Below are positions 26,921 to 35,232 of a stretch of DNA of 64,000 nt, piece after piece. Position numbers and translations under genes: made by a program. Positions within the stretch are counted from its first letter, which is position 1. Every line of letters begins with the position of its first letter. The notes beneath the pieces were generated by a model. It did no database searches and was not told where the DNA came from. It worked only from the letters and a program-made list of their open reading frames with translations. Source of the DNA: Streptomyces triculaminicus (GTDB lineage Bacteria > Actinomycetota > Actinomycetes > Streptomycetales > Streptomycetaceae); contig NZ_JAFMOF010000002.1 in the NCBI RefSeq assembly GCF_017349075.1, positions 1,178,001 to 1,242,000 on the forward strand, read 5' to 3'.

Positions 26921-29275
26921 ATGGGGGGCGACATGGCCGTCGGCACCGTTCTGTTCGCGTTGCGGGAGGACCCGCACGCGCCGGATTCCGGGGCGGAGCA
27001 GCTGCGCAGGATCCGTAAGGCCGTGGAGGACCACGGCCTGGAGGTGCGCTGGGCCCGCACCGAGGCCGACGCGCGGGCGGTGCTGCGCACGGAGGCGGGC
27101 ATCGCCGCCGCGGTGGTGGCCTGGGACCTCGCTCCCGGCGACAGCAGCAAGGACGAGCCGGGCGGCGCAGCGGTGTTGCGTCAGATCGGCCGGCGCTTCA
27201 AGGACCTGCCGGTGCTGCTCGTCATGGCCGACGGGGCCGACGAGGACCTCGACCACCTGCCGCTGTGGGTGTCCGAGGCCGTGGTCGGCTACGTCTGGCC
27301 GCTGGAGGACACTCCGGCGTTCATCGCCGGGCGGATCGCCGGCGCGGCGCGCGCCTACCGGGAGACCGTGCTCCCGCCGTTCTTCAAGGCGCTGCGCCAC
27401 TTCGACGGCGCCCACGAGTACTCCTGGCACACCCCGGCCCACGCGGGCGGCGTCGCCTTCCTGAAGTCGTCGGTCGGGCGCGCCTTCTTCGACTACTACG
27501 GCGAACGGCTCTTCCGCAGCGACCTGTCCATCTCGGTCGAGGAACTCGGCTCCCTCTTCGAGCACACGGGCCCGATCGGGGACGCCGAGCGCAACGCCGC
27601 ACGCGTCTTCGGCGCCGACCGCACGTACTTCGTCCTCCACGGCAACTCCACCGCCGACCGCATGGTGGGTCACTACTGCGTCTCCCACGACGAGATCGCC
27701 CTGGTCGACCGCAACTGTCACAAGTCCGTCCTGCACGGCCTGATCCTGTCCGGCGCCCGTCCCGTCTACCTCGTCCCCACCCGCAACGGCTACGGACTGG
27801 CCGGCCCGCTGCCCCCGGCCGAGATCGGCGCGGCGGCCGTGCGCGAGCGCGTCGCCGGCAACCCGCTGGCCCGTGCGGCGCGTTCGCCCGGGGCCGAGTA
27901 CGCGGTGGTCACCAACTCCACGTACGACGGGCTGTGTTACGACGCCGTCGAGGTCGCCCGGGAGCTCGCCGCGAGCACGCCGCGCGTGCACTTCGACGAG
28001 GCCTGGTTCGCCTACGCGCGCTTCCACCCGCTCTACGACCGGCGCTACGGAATGGCGGTGGGGCCCGACACCTTCGCCGGCCCCGAACGTCCCACGGTCT
28101 TCACCACGCAGTCCACGCACAAGCTACTGGCCGCGCTCTCCCAGAGCGCGATGGTGCATGTGAAGTCCTCGCCCCGGGCGCCGGTGGAGCACGACCGGTT
28201 CAACGAGGCCTTCATGATGCACGGCACCACCTCGCCGCTCTATCCCGCCATCGCCTCCCTCGACGTGGCCGCCGGAATGATGGACGGGCCGCAGGGGCAG
28301 TGGCTCGTCGACGAGGCGGTCACCGAGGCCGTCCGCTTCCGCCAGGCCGTGGTCCGCACGGGCAGGCGCGTGGCGGCGGCGGGGGACCGGCCCGCCTGGT
28401 TCTTCGGCGTCTGGCAGCCCCGTACGGTCACCGACCCGGCCACCGGCGAACAGCACGACTTCGCCGACGCCCCCGCCGAGCTGCTGCGCACCCAGCCGTC
28501 CTGCTGGCAGCTCGAGCCGGGCGCCGACTGGCACGGCTTCGCCGGCCTCGGCGAGGGGTACGCGATGCTCGACCCGGTCAAGGTGACGCTCACCTGCCCG
28601 GGCATCGACGCCACCGGACGGTGGGCCGACCACGGCGTGCCCGCCCGCGTCCTGACCGCCTATCTGGCCACCCGGAACATCATGGTGGAGAAGACCGACA
28701 GCTACACCACGCTCATCCTCTTCTCCATGGGCATCACCAAGGGCAAATGGGGAACGCTCCTCGACGCCCTGATGGACTTCAAGGCGCTCCACGACGCCGA
28801 CACCTCCCTCGACCGCGTCCTGCCCGACCTCGTCGCGCAGTACCCGCGGCGCTACGCCGGCACGACGCTGAGCGAGCTGTGTCGGAGCATGCACGACCAC
28901 CTGCGCCGGGCCGATCTGGTCACCCTGCTGGACACGGCCTTCCAGGACCTGCCCGAGCCGGTCACCCCGCCCCAGTGGTGCTACCAGCAGCTGATCCGGG
29001 AGGGTACCGAGCGGGTCACGCTCGCGGACGCTCCCGGGCGGGTGGCGGCCGCCATGGTCACCGTCACGCCGCCGGGCATCCCCGTCCTCATGCCCGGCGA
29101 GTCCACCGGCACCGCCGACGGGCCGCTGCTGCGCTACCTCGGCGCCCTGGAGGCCTTCGACCGCGAGTTCCCCGGCTTCCGCAGCGAGACCCACGGCGTC
29201 ACCGTGGACCCCGACACCGGCGACTACATGATCGAGTGCGTACGCGCGGACCGGGTGACCGGCGCACGGCCCTGA
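26921..29275 (+). CDS. Orn/Lys/Arg decarboxylase, fold type I PLP enzyme
   Basis: 784 aa from ATG 26921; ATG 26933 (GGGGGG 4 nt upstream) is an equally possible start, four residues shorter. It begins with a receiver-like wing domain (about 1-130, VGTVLFALREDPHAP...AAVVAWDL), as in E. coli LdcI, CadA and AdiA. The PLP domain has HGNSTADRMVGHYC, DRNCHKSVLHGLILSGA, FDEAWFAYARFHPLY (Asp binding the pyridine N) and STHKLLAALSQSAMVH with Schiff-base Lys about 401. The C-terminal part (from about 640) completes the family. Substrate among arginine, lysine and ornithine cannot be decided. Products would be polyamines or cadaverine. Confidence 0.92.
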   Translation: MGGDMAVGTVLFALREDPHAPDSGAEQLRRIRKAVEDHGLEVRWARTEADARAVLRTEAGIAAAVVAWDLAPGDSSKDEPGGAAVLRQIGRRFKDLPVLLVMADGADEDLDHLPLWVSEAVVGYVWPLEDTPAFIAGRIAGAARAYRETVLPPFFKALRHFDGAHEYSWHTPAHAGGVAFLKSSVGRAFFDYYGERLFRSDLSISVEELGSLFEHTGPIGDAERNAARVFGADRTYFVLHGNSTADRMVGHYCVSHDEIALVDRNCHKSVLHGLILSGARPVYLVPTRNGYGLAGPLPPAEIGAAAVRERVAGNPLARAARSPGAEYAVVTNSTYDGLCYDAVEVARELAASTPRVHFDEAWFAYARFHPLYDRRYGMAVGPDTFAGPERPTVFTTQSTHKLLAALSQSAMVHVKSSPRAPVEHDRFNEAFMMHGTTSPLYPAIASLDVAAGMMDGPQGQWLVDEAVTEAVRFRQAVVRTGRRVAAAGDRPAWFFGVWQPRTVTDPATGEQHDFADAPAELLRTQPSCWQLEPGADWHGFAGLGEGYAMLDPVKVTLTCPGIDATGRWADHGVPARVLTAYLATRNIMVEKTDSYTTLILFSMGITKGKWGTLLDALMDFKALHDADTSLDRVLPDLVAQYPRRYAGTTLSELCRSMHDHLRRADLVTLLDTAFQDLPEPVTPPQWCYQQLIREGTERVTLADAPGRVAAAMVTVTPPGIPVLMPGESTGTADGPLLRYLGALEAFDREFPGFRSETHGVTVDPDTGDYMIECVRADRVTGARP

Positions 29276-29375
29276 CCGGACAGCGGCGCTGACCGGCCCG
29301 CCGCCCTGACCGGGGCGGGCGCGCCGAGGAGGGATCTGCGCAGCTCCTTCGCGGCCGGGCGGTTACGGTGCGTCC

Positions 29376-30221
29376 ATGGTGTTCGGCGTCGTCATGGCCT
29401 TCTGTGCCGCCGTCTGCATGGGCACGGCCACCGTGCTCCAGGCGATGGGCGCGCGCACGGCGCAGGCCGGCGGAACACCGGCGGCGGGCCTGGCGACGCT
29501 GGCGCTGACCCTGCGCCGGTGGCCGTTCCTGGCCGGCATCGCCCTGGACACCCTCGGCTTCGCGGCGGAACTGGTGTCCCTGCGCTCGGTTCCCCTGTTC
29601 CTGGTCGAGGCGGCCCTCGCCTCGTCGCTGGCCGTCACCGCCGTCGTCGCCGCGGCCGCCCTGGGCATCCGGCTGCGTTACGCGGAGTGGGCCGCCGTCG
29701 GCGGGGTGTGCTGCGGCCTGGCCCTGCTGGCCGTCGCGGCCGGGCACGAGGGCACCGGCGCCGGGGACGCCCGCATGCGGTGGGTGATCCTCGGCGTCAC
29801 GCCGGCGCTGGTCGTCGCCGGCCGGGTGGTTGCCCGGCGCGTCCGGCGCGGGCGGGCCGCGGTGCTGGGCGGCATCGCGGGCCTGTGCTTCGGCCTGGTC
29901 GCCGTCGCCGTGCGCCTGCTGCCGGACCTCGGCGTCCAGCGCCTGCTCACCGCGCCGTCGGCCTACGCCGTGGCCGTCGCCGGCCTCGGCGGCTACCTCC
30001 TGCTGATCGAGGCGCTGAGCTCCGGGGCGGTCACCGCGGCCACGGCGGCCATGGTGATCGGCGAGACCGTCTGGCCCGCCGCCTACGGGGTGCTCTGGCT
30101 CGGCGACTCCACGCGCCACGGCTTCAGGCTGCTGGCCCTCGCCGGTTTCGCCGTCTCGATCGCCGGCGCCCTGGTCCTGGCGCGGTTCGGCGACGCGGAA
30201 CAGTACGCGTCGCCGCGCTGA
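29376..30221 (+). CDS. DMT-superfamily membrane transporter-like protein
   Basis: 281 aa with about nine or ten hydrophobic helices and two internally similar halves, as in EamA/NIPA-type drug/metabolite transporters. Features seen: MVFGVVMAFCAAVCMGTATVLQAMGARTAQ at the start, SVPLFLVEAALASSLAVTAVV in the first half, and GAVTAATAAMVIGETVWPAAYGVLWLGD in the second. The NIPA-like style VLQAMGAR...SLRSVPLFLVEA suggests this branch; the substrate is unknown. TACGGT (29364-29369) ends 6 nt before ATG 29376, so the transcript is probably leaderless. It is adjacent to a polyamine-type decarboxylase, but the separate promoter argues against strict coupling. Confidence 0.75.
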   Translation: MVFGVVMAFCAAVCMGTATVLQAMGARTAQAGGTPAAGLATLALTLRRWPFLAGIALDTLGFAAELVSLRSVPLFLVEAALASSLAVTAVVAAAALGIRLRYAEWAAVGGVCCGLALLAVAAGHEGTGAGDARMRWVILGVTPALVVAGRVVARRVRRGRAAVLGGIAGLCFGLVAVAVRLLPDLGVQRLLTAPSAYAVAVAGLGGYLLLIEALSSGAVTAATAAMVIGETVWPAAYGVLWLGDSTRHGFRLLALAGFAVSIAGALVLARFGDAEQYASPR

Positions 30222-30249
30222 GCCGGCCCGCGCCGGACGGGGCCGGAGC

Positions 30250-31065
30250 TCAGGCGACGGCGGCGGTACGGGTGGCGCCGCGCATCCCGGCGAGCGCGTC
30301 CCGCAGCGCGGCGTTGAACGCGCGGGGCGACTCCTGATGCGGCATGTGGCCCGCCCCGGGGATGACGGTCACCCCGGCGCCGGGCGTCAGCGCGGCGCAC
30401 GTCCGCGCGACCTCGGGCGGAATCTGGCTGTCGAGCTCGCCGTGGAGGTAGTGGACCGGGACGCCGAGCCCGGGCAGGGATGGCCGAGGGTCGTAGCCGG
30501 CGAGCCCGGCGATCAGCTCGTCGATGGACACGGCCGCGTCGAGGACCTGCCGCACCGTCTCGTCGCTCAGGGCCGGGTCCGCTCCCGGCGCGAACCACTC
30601 GGGCACCCATCCGACCACGGTGCCGGTCCGGTCGCGGCGAAGGTCCTCCAGCAGATCGTCGATGGGGACGGCCTGGGCCGCCCAGTAGGCGGGACCGTCC
30701 ACCGAGACGACGCCGCCGACGAGCGCGGGGTACCGCAGGCCCAGCTCGGTGGCGAACATGCCGCCCATCGACGAGCCGACGACGACCGGCCGCTCGAGGC
30801 CCAGGGCGCCGATGAGGCCGACGAGGTCGGTCACGACCGTGTCGAGCGTGTTGCCCCCGAGCGGCCTGTCCGAGCGGCCGCAGCCGCGCCAGTCGACCGT
30901 GACCACGCGATGATCATCGGCGAACGCCGGCACCTGGGCGTTCCAGACCTGCCCGCTGGTTCCCCAGCCGTGCAGGAACAGCAGCGACCCCACGGCGGTC
31001 CCGTCCCCGCCCGTGTACGCGTCCTCGTAGTAGTAGGACGTGTCGTCGACCTTCAGATACGGCAT
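30250..31065 (-). CDS. alpha/beta hydrolase
   Basis: 271 aa from ATG 31065 with AAGGAG 7 nt upstream. Motifs: oxyanion block [23 protein letters not shown], nucleophile elbow [10 protein letters not shown] (Ser), and late [12 protein letters not shown] (Asp) with [12 protein letters not shown] (His). A complete catalytic triad is present. The protein lacks a signal peptide, so it is cytoplasmic. It is divergent from the LysR gene across 127 bp containing a T-N11-A box, the classic arrangement in which a LysR regulator controls the neighbour. Families with this pattern include lactonases, C-C hydrolases and non-heme haloperoxidases; the sequence does not settle which. Confidence 0.88.
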   Translation of the reverse strand: MPYLKVDDTSYYYEDAYTGGDGTAVGSLLFLHGWGTSGQVWNAQVPAFADDHRVVTVDWRGCGRSDRPLGGNTLDTVVTDLVGLIGALGLERPVVVGSSMGGMFATELGLRYPALVGGVVSVDGPAYWAAQAVPIDDLLEDLRRDRTGTVVGWVPEWFAPGADPALSDETVRQVLDAAVSIDELIAGLAGYDPRPSLPGLGVPVHYLHGELDSQIPPEVARTCAALTPGAGVTVIPGAGHMPHQESPRAFNAALRDALAGMRGATRTAAVA

Positions 31066-31157
31066 GGCCCGGCTCCTTCGCCGCCTCGATTTCCTTGATC
31101 GCTTGCGGGATCCATCCCACCGCGGACCGGGCCCGCGACCAACCGGCGAAGCGCGCC

Positions 31158-31179
31158 TACACTCATCACGAGAAGTGAT
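31158..31179. promoter_or_regulatory. LysR -10 region and LysR-type operator
   Basis: ATCAC-GAGAA-GTGAT (31165-31179) is a perfect 5-5-5 inverted repeat containing T-N11-A (T31166 to A31178), the LysR consensus. TACACT (31158-31163) just upstream could be the -10 of the LysR gene, so the box would overlap its transcript start and suit autoregulation. Confidence 0.55.
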
Positions 31180-31192
31180 CAATGGGGTGGGC

Positions 31193-32085
31193 ATGGAGAT
31201 CCGGCAGCTGCGCTACTTCCTGACCGTGGCGGAGGAACTGCACTTCGGGCGGGCGGCCGACCGGCTGCACATCGTCCAGTCGGCCGTCAGCCAGCAGGTA
31301 CGCCGCCTCGAGCACGAGCTGGGCGCCGAGCTCTTCGACCGCACCACCCGGACCGTCGCCCTCACCGAGGCGGGCCGGCAGCTGCTGCCCCACGCCAGGA
31401 CGTCCTCGCCGCGGAGGCACGCGCCCGCGCCGCGATCGACCGGCTGCGCACCGAGCGGGCGGTCACGCTGCGCCTGGGCACCAGCTCGGGGCTGGGCACA
31501 CGGCTGGAGGGCATCCTCGCCGCGTTCGCCCGGCTCGCCCCGGACGCGCAGCTGGAACTCGTGACCGCGGCCACCGACACCAGGCTGAAGGACGTCCGCT
31601 CCGGGGAGCTCACGGCGACCCTGCTGCGGGGCGAGCGGGAGGACACGGGCCTGGAGCTGCTGCCCCTGTGGCAGGACCCGCTCATGGTGGCCCTGCCCGC
31701 AGGGCACGACCTCGCCGCACGGGACGGGATCGACATGGCCGACCTCGCCGGCCTGCCGCTACGGCTCACCCCGCAGACCCGCAACCCCGCGCTGTTCGAC
31801 CTGGTGACGCGCTCCTGCCGGGCGGCCGGCTTCGAGCCGGTCCTCGGCCCGGAATTCACCACCGTCCAGGACACTCTGGCCACCATCGCCTACGGCAAGC
31901 CCTCCTGGACCGTCTTCTACGCCCCGCACGCCGACCAGCTGCCGGTACCGGGCGTGGCCTTCCGCCCCCTGCGCAACCCCGCCCCCGCGATGCGCACGTA
32001 TCTCGCCGTACGACCCGACCCGCCGGGGGCCGGGCTGCGCGCGCTCATCGAGGCCTGCCACGCCGTGTGCGAACAGTCGCACTGA
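31193..32085 (+). pseudogene. LysR-family regulator, apparent -1 frameshift near 31399
   Basis: From ATG 31193 the HTH domain is intact: [51 protein letters not shown]. After LLPHAR the frame shifts. The continuation [33 protein letters not shown] and the whole effector domain ([19 protein letters not shown]...VTRSCRAAGFEPVLG...ACHAVCEQSH) is found one frame away, ending at 32085. Adding one G after 31398 restores a normal LysR protein of about 297 aa. As given, only a 123-residue product with a nonsense tail could be made. The gene is divergent from the alpha/beta hydrolase, its likely target. Confidence 0.85.
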
Positions 32086-32106
32086 GCGAGCGAAGAGGGC
32101 CGGGGA

Positions 32107-32354
32107 TGTGAGGGCGCTCATGGGGCGTGGCTCACATACGAAAGAGGGCCGTATTCAGGTCCCCTTACGGGACGCGATAAAACCGTGTCCGGCCTCACGG
32201 CATGCGGCCTGAGGCCGTAGGTCACACCTTTGCCAGGGGGTTTTCGGGCCGCTAACAATTGCTGAGTCGCACGGCGCCGTCGACCGAGAAACGGCGCTCT
32301 TTTTGCGCCATTGACGGCCATTGCGACTAAGCGATTGGAAGGGTTCAGCTCGTT
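32107..32354 (+). promoter_or_regulatory. structured leader of SLT gene, copy 2 (riboswitch/attenuator-like)
   Basis: Near-identical to 24472-24720, one nucleotide shorter (GACTAAGCG instead of GACGTAAGCG). The TGTGAG/CTCACA repeat, both 7-bp hairpins, the CTAACAATTGCTGAGTCGC block and the terminator are kept. The differences in the first hairpin loop (GGCGCTCAT in place of GCCCCTCAT) break the small inner stem present in copy 1. Confidence 0.6.
32273..32304 (+). terminator. intrinsic terminator within SLT leader, copy 2
   Basis: GCGCCGT/ACGGCGC stem with a 10-nt loop followed by TCTTTTTG, identical to copy 1. Confidence 0.72.
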
Positions 32355-33077
32355 ATGCGCTCCACCGTCTCCGGTTATTCCGCTCTGTCCAAGGCTCATA
32401 AGTTCTCCGCTGCGGGTCTGGTGACCGCTGCTGGTGCCGCCGCTCTGACGTTCGCCCTGGTGCCGCAGGCTCAGGCTGCGGATGCTCACTCGGTCGGTGT
32501 GAAGACCGTGTCGCTGAGTGCTCAGGAGTTCGGTGTGACGCAGGACGCGGACCTGGCGAAGGCCGCGGACGCTGCTGCCGGTCAGGCGCAGGTCAAGGCC
32601 GCTGCCGCGGTGAAGGCCGAGGCGAAGGCGAAGGCCGACCGTGAGCGTGCGAGCCGTTCCGAGGCCCGTAAGCCGATGAAGCCCGCCGCCAAGCCCGCCG
32701 CGAAGCCGGCTCCGGCCAAGCCCGCCGCGAAGCCCGCTCCGGTGAAGAAGGCCTACGCGGACAACCTGGACGGCTGGATCAACGAGTCGCTGGACATCCT
32801 GCGTGCCAAGGGCATCCCGGCCTCCTATGACGGCATCAAGCGCAACATCATGCGTGAGTCGACCGGTAACCCCCGTGCGATCAATGACTGGGATGTCAAT
32901 GCGGTGAACGGTGTGCCGTCGAAGGGTCTGCTGCAGATCATCGACCCGACGTTCAAGGCGTATCACGTCGAGGGCACGTCCTGGGACATCTATAACCCGG
33001 TCGCCAACATCACCGCGTCCTGCAACTACGCGGCCGACAAGTACGGCTCCATGGACAACGTCAACTCCGCGTACTGA
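32355..33077 (+). CDS. secreted transglycosylase SLT-domain cell-wall hydrolase, copy 2
   Basis: 240 aa, the same length as the paralogue at 24721. The signal peptide and first 77 residues are the same. The linker differs (AAAGQAQVKAAAAVKAEAKAK, then KPAAKPAAKPAPAKPAAKPAP) while the SLT domain is almost unchanged, with catalytic Glu in NIMRESTGNP and one Gln-to-Arg change (NPRAIND). Role: cleavage of glycan strands in peptidoglycan. The divergence limited to the repeat-rich linker, with even synonymous sites conserved elsewhere, points to recent duplication or gene conversion. T-ending codons are again common. Confidence 0.9.
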   Translation: MRSTVSGYSALSKAHKFSAAGLVTAAGAAALTFALVPQAQAADAHSVGVKTVSLSAQEFGVTQDADLAKAADAAAGQAQVKAAAAVKAEAKAKADRERASRSEARKPMKPAAKPAAKPAPAKPAAKPAPVKKAYADNLDGWINESLDILRAKGIPASYDGIKRNIMRESTGNPRAINDWDVNAVNGVPSKGLLQIIDPTFKAYHVEGTSWDIYNPVANITASCNYAADKYGSMDNVNSAY

Positions 33078-33102
33078 TCCGGACGCGACCCGCATGACGC
33101 CG

Positions 33103-33141
33103 CAGGGCGGCCGCACCTCGCACGAGGTCGCGGCCGCCCTG
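33103..33141. terminator. bidirectional hairpin after SLT copy 2
   Basis: 18-nt arm 33103-33120 pairs with 33123-33141 with one bulged base. It lies between the convergent SLT and lipoprotein genes. Confidence 0.78.
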
Positions 33142-33166
33142 TCGTTCGTCGCCCGTACCGGCGCGT

Positions 33167-33766
33167 CTACTGCGTCGCCCACTTCAGGGGCTCCTTGTAG
33201 AAGCCCCGGGCGTAGGTCACGTAGGTGACCTTCTTGCCGTCCGGCACGATGAAGGGGGTGCAGAACGTCTGCTCGTCGCCCTGCTTCCACGTGCCGTCGG
33301 TGGTGTCCTTGCAGTCGGCGGGCTTGCTGCTGAGGCTGCCGATGAGGATGAGTCGCGTGCCGCGCTGCTCTCCCTCGGAGACGGTGCCGACGTCGGTCGA
33401 CAGCATCGGGCCCTTCATCTCCGGGTCGCCGCCGGCGAGCTTGGCCTTCACATAGACCCAGGCGAGGGTCTTCCCCTGGTACTTGCTCGCGTCCAGCTCG
33501 GTGAGGTCGGACGCCTTCCCCATGACGACGCGCTGCGGCGTGATGATGAATTCGCCCTTTTTGCCGTAGCGCTCGTCCTCCTGCTTCTCGGGGCTGGGCT
33601 GCCCGAGCTTCAGCGGCTTCGACGCCTCGGCGGAGGCCTTTTTGTCATTTCCGCTCTTCGCGCCGGACTTGGTCCCGTCGGAGTCGTCGCAGGCGGTCAG
33701 CGCGACCGCGGCGAGCACGGCCCCGGCCAGGGCGAGCGCGGATCGGCGGCGTGTCCCGGAATTCAT
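33167..33766 (-). CDS. putative lipoprotein of unknown function
   Basis: 199 aa from ATG 33766, chosen because it opens with a lipoprotein signal: NSGTRRRSALALAGAVLAAVALTAC, lipobox LTAC with Cys about 26. An upstream ATG at 33847 would prefix 27 polar residues before the signal, which is unlikely. The mature part has a Lys/Ser/Ala linker and a beta-rich domain with ITPQRVVMGKASDL, KGPMLSTDVGTVS, LSSKPADCKD and EQTFCTPFIVPDGKKVTYVTYARGFYKEPLKW. Two cysteines could form a disulphide. It is likely anchored on the outer membrane face. I do not recognise the domain. Confidence 0.75.
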   Translation of the reverse strand: MNSGTRRRSALALAGAVLAAVALTACDDSDGTKSGAKSGNDKKASAEASKPLKLGQPSPEKQEDERYGKKGEFIITPQRVVMGKASDLTELDASKYQGKTLAWVYVKAKLAGGDPEMKGPMLSTDVGTVSEGEQRGTRLILIGSLSSKPADCKDTTDGTWKQGDEQTFCTPFIVPDGKKVTYVTYARGFYKEPLKWATQ

Positions 33767-33908
33767 GTGCGTCAGCAAGGTGTCCCCGTTATTGATGGTG
33801 CTTTTCCGGTAGCGGAACCCGGAATTGGCCCATGAGTGTACGTGCACCCCTGCGACGCACCGGCGCGCGGGGCCGGCCCCGGTGCGGACCCCGCGCGCCG
33901 GTCACCGG

Positions 33909-34925
33909 TCAGCGGCCGGAGGCGATGACCCGCTTGCCGCTCTGGCTGAGCGGAACGGGGATGGTCCGGACGGGCGCGACGCCGCGCTTCGGCTTTCCGT
34001 CCAGCGTCTTCTGGACGGCGTTGATGTTCAGCGAGACGCCCTGGCCGCCGGTGAACGTGCCGCTCGCGAAGGCGTTCACGCCGTCCGCGGTGACCTCATA
34101 GCCGGTGGTGTCGATGATTCCGTTGGCCCGGCAGTCGCGGAAGACCTCCTCGATCGGCACGAACCACAGCCAGTGGTTGTCCCCGTCGTGGTTGAGGTCG
34201 ACCTTCTCGTTGAACCAGATCGCCACGTTCCCCGACATGGTGACGGTGGCGGTCCAGTCGATGTCGTACTTCTGGGTGCCGACCACCAGGGACGCCTCGA
34301 CGAGGGACTTCGCCGGGATCCTCAGCGGCAGGTCGACGCTCCAGTTCTGGGTCTCCCTGTGCGCGAACTCCTGCGTCGAGGACAGGCTCGCCTCGATCGA
34401 CGTGGTCTCGCTGACCTTGGCGACCGCCGGTATCTCGGCCGAGACCTCCATCGTGACGCCGATCTTCAGCGACTCCGTCACCGAGATCCGCAGGTCCTGC
34501 TCGGTCGTCTTGCTCTGCTTGTACGTGACCTGCTGCTCGACGTCGGTGCCGTTGCGGTAGTTGGTGACCACGGAGGTGACCTGACCGGGAACGGGGGAGG
34601 GGGCGCTGGGGTCGTAGACGATCCCGGTGTACTTCGTGCGCACCTGGTGCTGGTGGTAGTCGCCGAGCGAGCTCTGCTTGCCGTACTCCGTGGACGCGGT
34701 GTAGCGGCAGCCGTTGGACTGGGGGAAGCGCTCCCTGGCCATCCACCGGCCCCACTCGTCGGTGATTTCCTGGAGCGAGCGGGCGGCGCCCTTTCCCTTT
34801 CCGGCGCTCTGCGGCCGGGGGGCGGCGGCCGCGGAGCCCGCGGTCGCGACGGCGACGGGAAGGGCCGCGGCGACCCCGACGGCGGGGGCGAACGTCAGCA
34901 GACGCCGCCTGGAGACATGACTCAT
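33909..34925 (-). CDS. Tat-exported ETX/MTX2 (aerolysin-like) pore-forming-family protein
   Basis: 338 aa from ATG 34925. The signal SRRRLLTFAPAVGVAAALPVAVATAGSAAAA is Tat-like. The mature protein has a roughly 90-residue N-terminal receptor-type region (WMARERFPQSNGCRYTAS). The ETX/MTX2 core follows, long beta strands of alternating polar and hydrophobic residues: VTNYRNGTDVEQQVTYKQSKTTEQDLRISVTESLKIGVTMEVSAEIPAVAKVSETTSIEASLSSTQEF, then NWSVDLPLRIPAKSLVEASLVV and the GNVAIWFNEKV end. The Ser/Thr-rich stretch with a small central hydrophobic part resembles the membrane-insertion hairpin of epsilon toxin and aerolysin. Streptomyces homologues are often labelled follicular-epithelium yolk-protein-like. 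Toxicity and target are unknown; no immunity gene is evident. Confidence 0.75.
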   Translation of the reverse strand: MSHVSRRRLLTFAPAVGVAAALPVAVATAGSAAAAPRPQSAGKGKGAARSLQEITDEWGRWMARERFPQSNGCRYTASTEYGKQSSLGDYHQHQVRTKYTGIVYDPSAPSPVPGQVTSVVTNYRNGTDVEQQVTYKQSKTTEQDLRISVTESLKIGVTMEVSAEIPAVAKVSETTSIEASLSSTQEFAHRETQNWSVDLPLRIPAKSLVEASLVVGTQKYDIDWTATVTMSGNVAIWFNEKVDLNHDGDNHWLWFVPIEEVFRDCRANGIIDTTGYEVTADGVNAFASGTFTGGQGVSLNINAVQKTLDGKPKRGVAPVRTIPVPLSQSGKRVIASGR

Positions 34926-35014
34926 TGAATTCCGTACTTTCTTGCGGGTGTTGACGGCAGAACGGACGAAGTTCCCTGATATGCAGGGCGATCCGTGGTC
35001 ATCCATGCTGCAGG

Positions 35015-35061
35015 GGGACTTTGGTCACGAGAGTCCCAAACGCATCATGACGTGACTCTCG
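35015..35061. promoter_or_regulatory. overlapping inverted repeats upstream of the ETX/MTX2-type gene
   Basis: GGGACT/AGTCCC (35015-35020 with 35032-35037) interlocks with CGAGAGTC/GACTCTCG (35028-35035 with 35054-35061). The two alternative pairings share the GAGTC segment. The cluster is 90-136 bp upstream of the start codon at 34925. The remainder of the gene-free stretch 34926-35232 shows nothing I can assign. Confidence 0.4.
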
Positions 35062-35162
35062 CCCCATGTCTACCGCCGGTAACAGAACATGGCGTACCGT
35101 CAGGCGACGAAATCCGCAGCACAGATGTGCTCGCCGCCGCCGCCACCGCCTACGCGACGCGA

Positions 35163-35201
35163 CGAGGCCCCCACGCCGTTCACGCCGGCGCGAGGGCCTC
35201 G
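35163..35201 (-). terminator. candidate terminator after the DUF7144-type gene
   Basis: CGAGGCCC/GGGCCTCG arms (35163-35170 and 35194-35201), with a smaller internal GCCG/CGGC pairing, 32 nt downstream of the stop on the minus strand. Confidence 0.5.
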
Positions 35202-35232
35202 ATGAGGAAGCGGTACGTACTCGCCAGGGGAT

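Larger units (their letters stand above)
32107..33077 (+). repeat. direct repeat unit, copy 2 (leader plus SLT gene)
   Basis: Same orientation as 24472-25443. Sequence before TGTGAGG and after the stop codon is unrelated between the copies, so these mark the edges of the duplicated unit. Confidence 0.9.

Noticed and set aside
25556..32085. Natural-product gene cluster around the P450
   Set aside because: No PKS, NRPS, terpene cyclase or RiPP genes nearby. Neighbours have separate promoters.
24721..33077. Insertion sequence or transposon explaining the duplication
   Set aside because: No transposase, no terminal inverted repeats and no target-site duplication at the repeat edges.
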